Assembly: GCF_900156815.1 (NCBI RefSeq)
Contig: NZ_FTOT01000007.1
Location: forward strand, 154,754-218,753
Direction: 5' to 3'
From: Gemmobacter megaterium
GTDB taxonomy: Bacteria > Pseudomonadota > Alphaproteobacteria > Rhodobacterales > Rhodobacteraceae
Length of the DNA: 64,000 nt
The notes under the pieces are model-generated. The model was not told the DNA's origin. It did not search any database and saw only the letters and a list, made by a program, of their open reading frames with translations. Shown in pieces: positions 63,314 through 64,000 of this stretch (positions are counted from its first letter, which is position 1; each line of letters opens with the position of its first letter). The position numbers were made by a program, and so were the translations under genes.

Positions 63314-63937
63314 CACCTCGGAAGCTCGCGCCGTATCGGAAGGGAATGTGCTCGGTCAAGACGATCCAAGGGAGAACGCGCGCGATCGCAACCAACCGGT
63401 TGTGACTGCGGTGACTGACCTTGATGCGGGCGACGGGATCGGCGTCATCGACGGAGTCGTCGAGGACGCCCAGAAGGAAGGGCCCACTTTGTAGAGGCAA
63501 TGCCAGCCACGACAGCATCGCATCATCAAGCCCGGTGCGTGCCATCAGATCGGCAATGACGGTGGGCCGCGCGCTGCACAGTATATCGGTGGCGGTTAGG
63601 CTCGATGATGCAGGGCTCCTCGGATGGCGACCGCCAGATGGTGAAGATCCTCGACGCCGTGCTGACGGAAGGGATGCCTAACCGTGCCGTCGCCATCAAT
63701 GTCAGCGAACGCCATATCTTCGATGCTGTAGTCCAGCAGACCTTCCTCGAAGGGCTGGAAGGTGCCATCGCCAAGATCGGCGTGCATCCTCTTTAGCGTC
63801 TGCCACTCTTTGCGTGGCCTCCCGGCATTGGTCTTCAGCCAGACCGCAAGTTTCGTAACGGTCACGATCCCGGCTGACAGTATCAACGCAAGCGGGGGAG
63901 GCGCCTACCCAATGCAACGACGAGCGCGAACGCGCGG
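63314..63937. other. region of fragments without an intact gene
   Basis: Several short frames lie on both strands. The minus strand at 63690-63800 reads DLGDGTFQPFEEGLLDYSI and FADIDGDGT, which faintly recalls FG-GAP/VCBS repeats. None has a ribosome binding site with a full domain. Probably decayed or rearranged DNA. Confidence 0.35.
63605..63680 (+). mobile_element. possible IS21 IstA fragment
   Basis: A plus-strand stretch reads DGDRQMVKILDAVLTEGM, which resembles the GDRQMV-x-IL-x-AVL motif near the C-terminus of IS21-type IstA transposases. Only about 20 codons match before the similarity ends. Weak evidence. Confidence 0.35.
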
Positions 63938-64000
63938 TCAGTCGTCCTTGACCAGAACCGGGCCGGTCCGCGGCTGTGCCACGCGGCCAGGAGCGGCGTG
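63938..64000 (-). CDS. possible C-terminal end of a gene entering from the right
   Basis: The minus strand reads PGRVAQPRTGPVLVKDD and stops at 63938-63940, remaining open to the window edge. It looks like a natural C-terminus but is too short to identify. Confidence 0.3.
   Translation of the reverse strand, partial: HAAPGRVAQPRTGPVLVKDD

Noticed and set aside
63596..63886. Minus-strand 96-codon frame resembling FG-GAP repeats
   Set aside because: The similarity is faint and limited to one short acidic stretch, with no start signal; kept only as part of the fragment region.
44784..64000. Right attachment site repeating the tRNA-Arg 3' end
   Set aside because: Scanning by eye found no second copy of TTCGAATCGTTCCGGGCGCG in the window; attR may lie outside it or may be lost.

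Overview
The window reads as a high-GC alphaproteobacterial chromosome, most likely Rhodobacteraceae (Paracoccus/Rhodobacter relatives). The reasons are the compact argS - SPOR protein - nagZ - scpA - scpB block, the rpmH - rnpA - yidD block, a CHASE histidine kinase with a HisKA_2-type core, and short intergenic GGGTATTT-type elements. This placement is inferred from gene order and protein style, not from a marker gene.

The left part (1-19.1 kb) is ordinary core genome. It holds an AI-2E type permease (cut by the window edge), a sensor kinase, purU, rarA, a small basic protein, scpB/scpA/nagZ/SPOR/argS on the minus strand, an aminotransferase, a PpiD-like chaperone joined to trpE, and a minus-strand group of 2-hydroxyacid dehydrogenase, csaA-like, proC and ybjN-like genes.

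The most interesting region is a catabolic cluster from about 19.6 to 42.2 kb. A plus-strand operon carries an acyl-CoA ligase, a complete TRAP transporter (DctP, DctQ, DctM), a metallo-beta-lactamase-fold hydrolase, a nitronate monooxygenase-like flavoprotein and an unrecognised polytopic membrane protein, followed by a MarR regulator. Two adjacent acyl-CoA dehydrogenases with complementary motif loss follow; they look like the two halves of a heteromeric enzyme. A seven-gene minus-strand operon (39042 down to 30866) encodes an acyl-CoA dehydrogenase, two more acyl-CoA ligases, a hotdog thioesterase, an HMG-CoA-synthase-like/DUF35 fusion, an SCP2-type thiolase and an enoyl-CoA hydratase. Divergent from it, across a perfect inverted-repeat operator, lie a split MFE-2 module (SDR dehydrogenase plus MaoC hydratase) and an alpha-methylacyl-CoA racemase whose active-site residues fall at the same numbers as in mycobacterial MCR. 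Together this suggests uptake, activation and beta-oxidation of a methyl-branched or isoprenoid/steroid-like carboxylate, ending in an unusual thiolase/HMGCS-like/DUF35 step.

From 42.2 to 44.8 kb are yidD, rnpA, rpmH, a second histidine kinase (probably starting at CTG) and tRNA-Arg(ACG). An integrase lies directly next to the tRNA and opens a mosaic island (44.8 kb to the right edge). The island holds a chimeric excisionase-like gene, a trbI remnant, a beheaded thiolase, an IS remnant, a ParDE-like toxin-antitoxin pair and a sulfate ABC transporter operon with an Lrp-type regulator. It continues with an MscS remnant, an IS5-family element with a damaged DDE triad, a LacI-type regulator joined to out-of-frame debris, an Rrf2/NsrR-like regulator divergent from a cyanide-insensitive-type bd oxidase operon, and colliding RHS and M20 peptidase fragments. 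Last come a glutathionylspermidine-synthase-like/DUF1190 pair and further fragments. No rRNA genes and no CRISPR array were seen.
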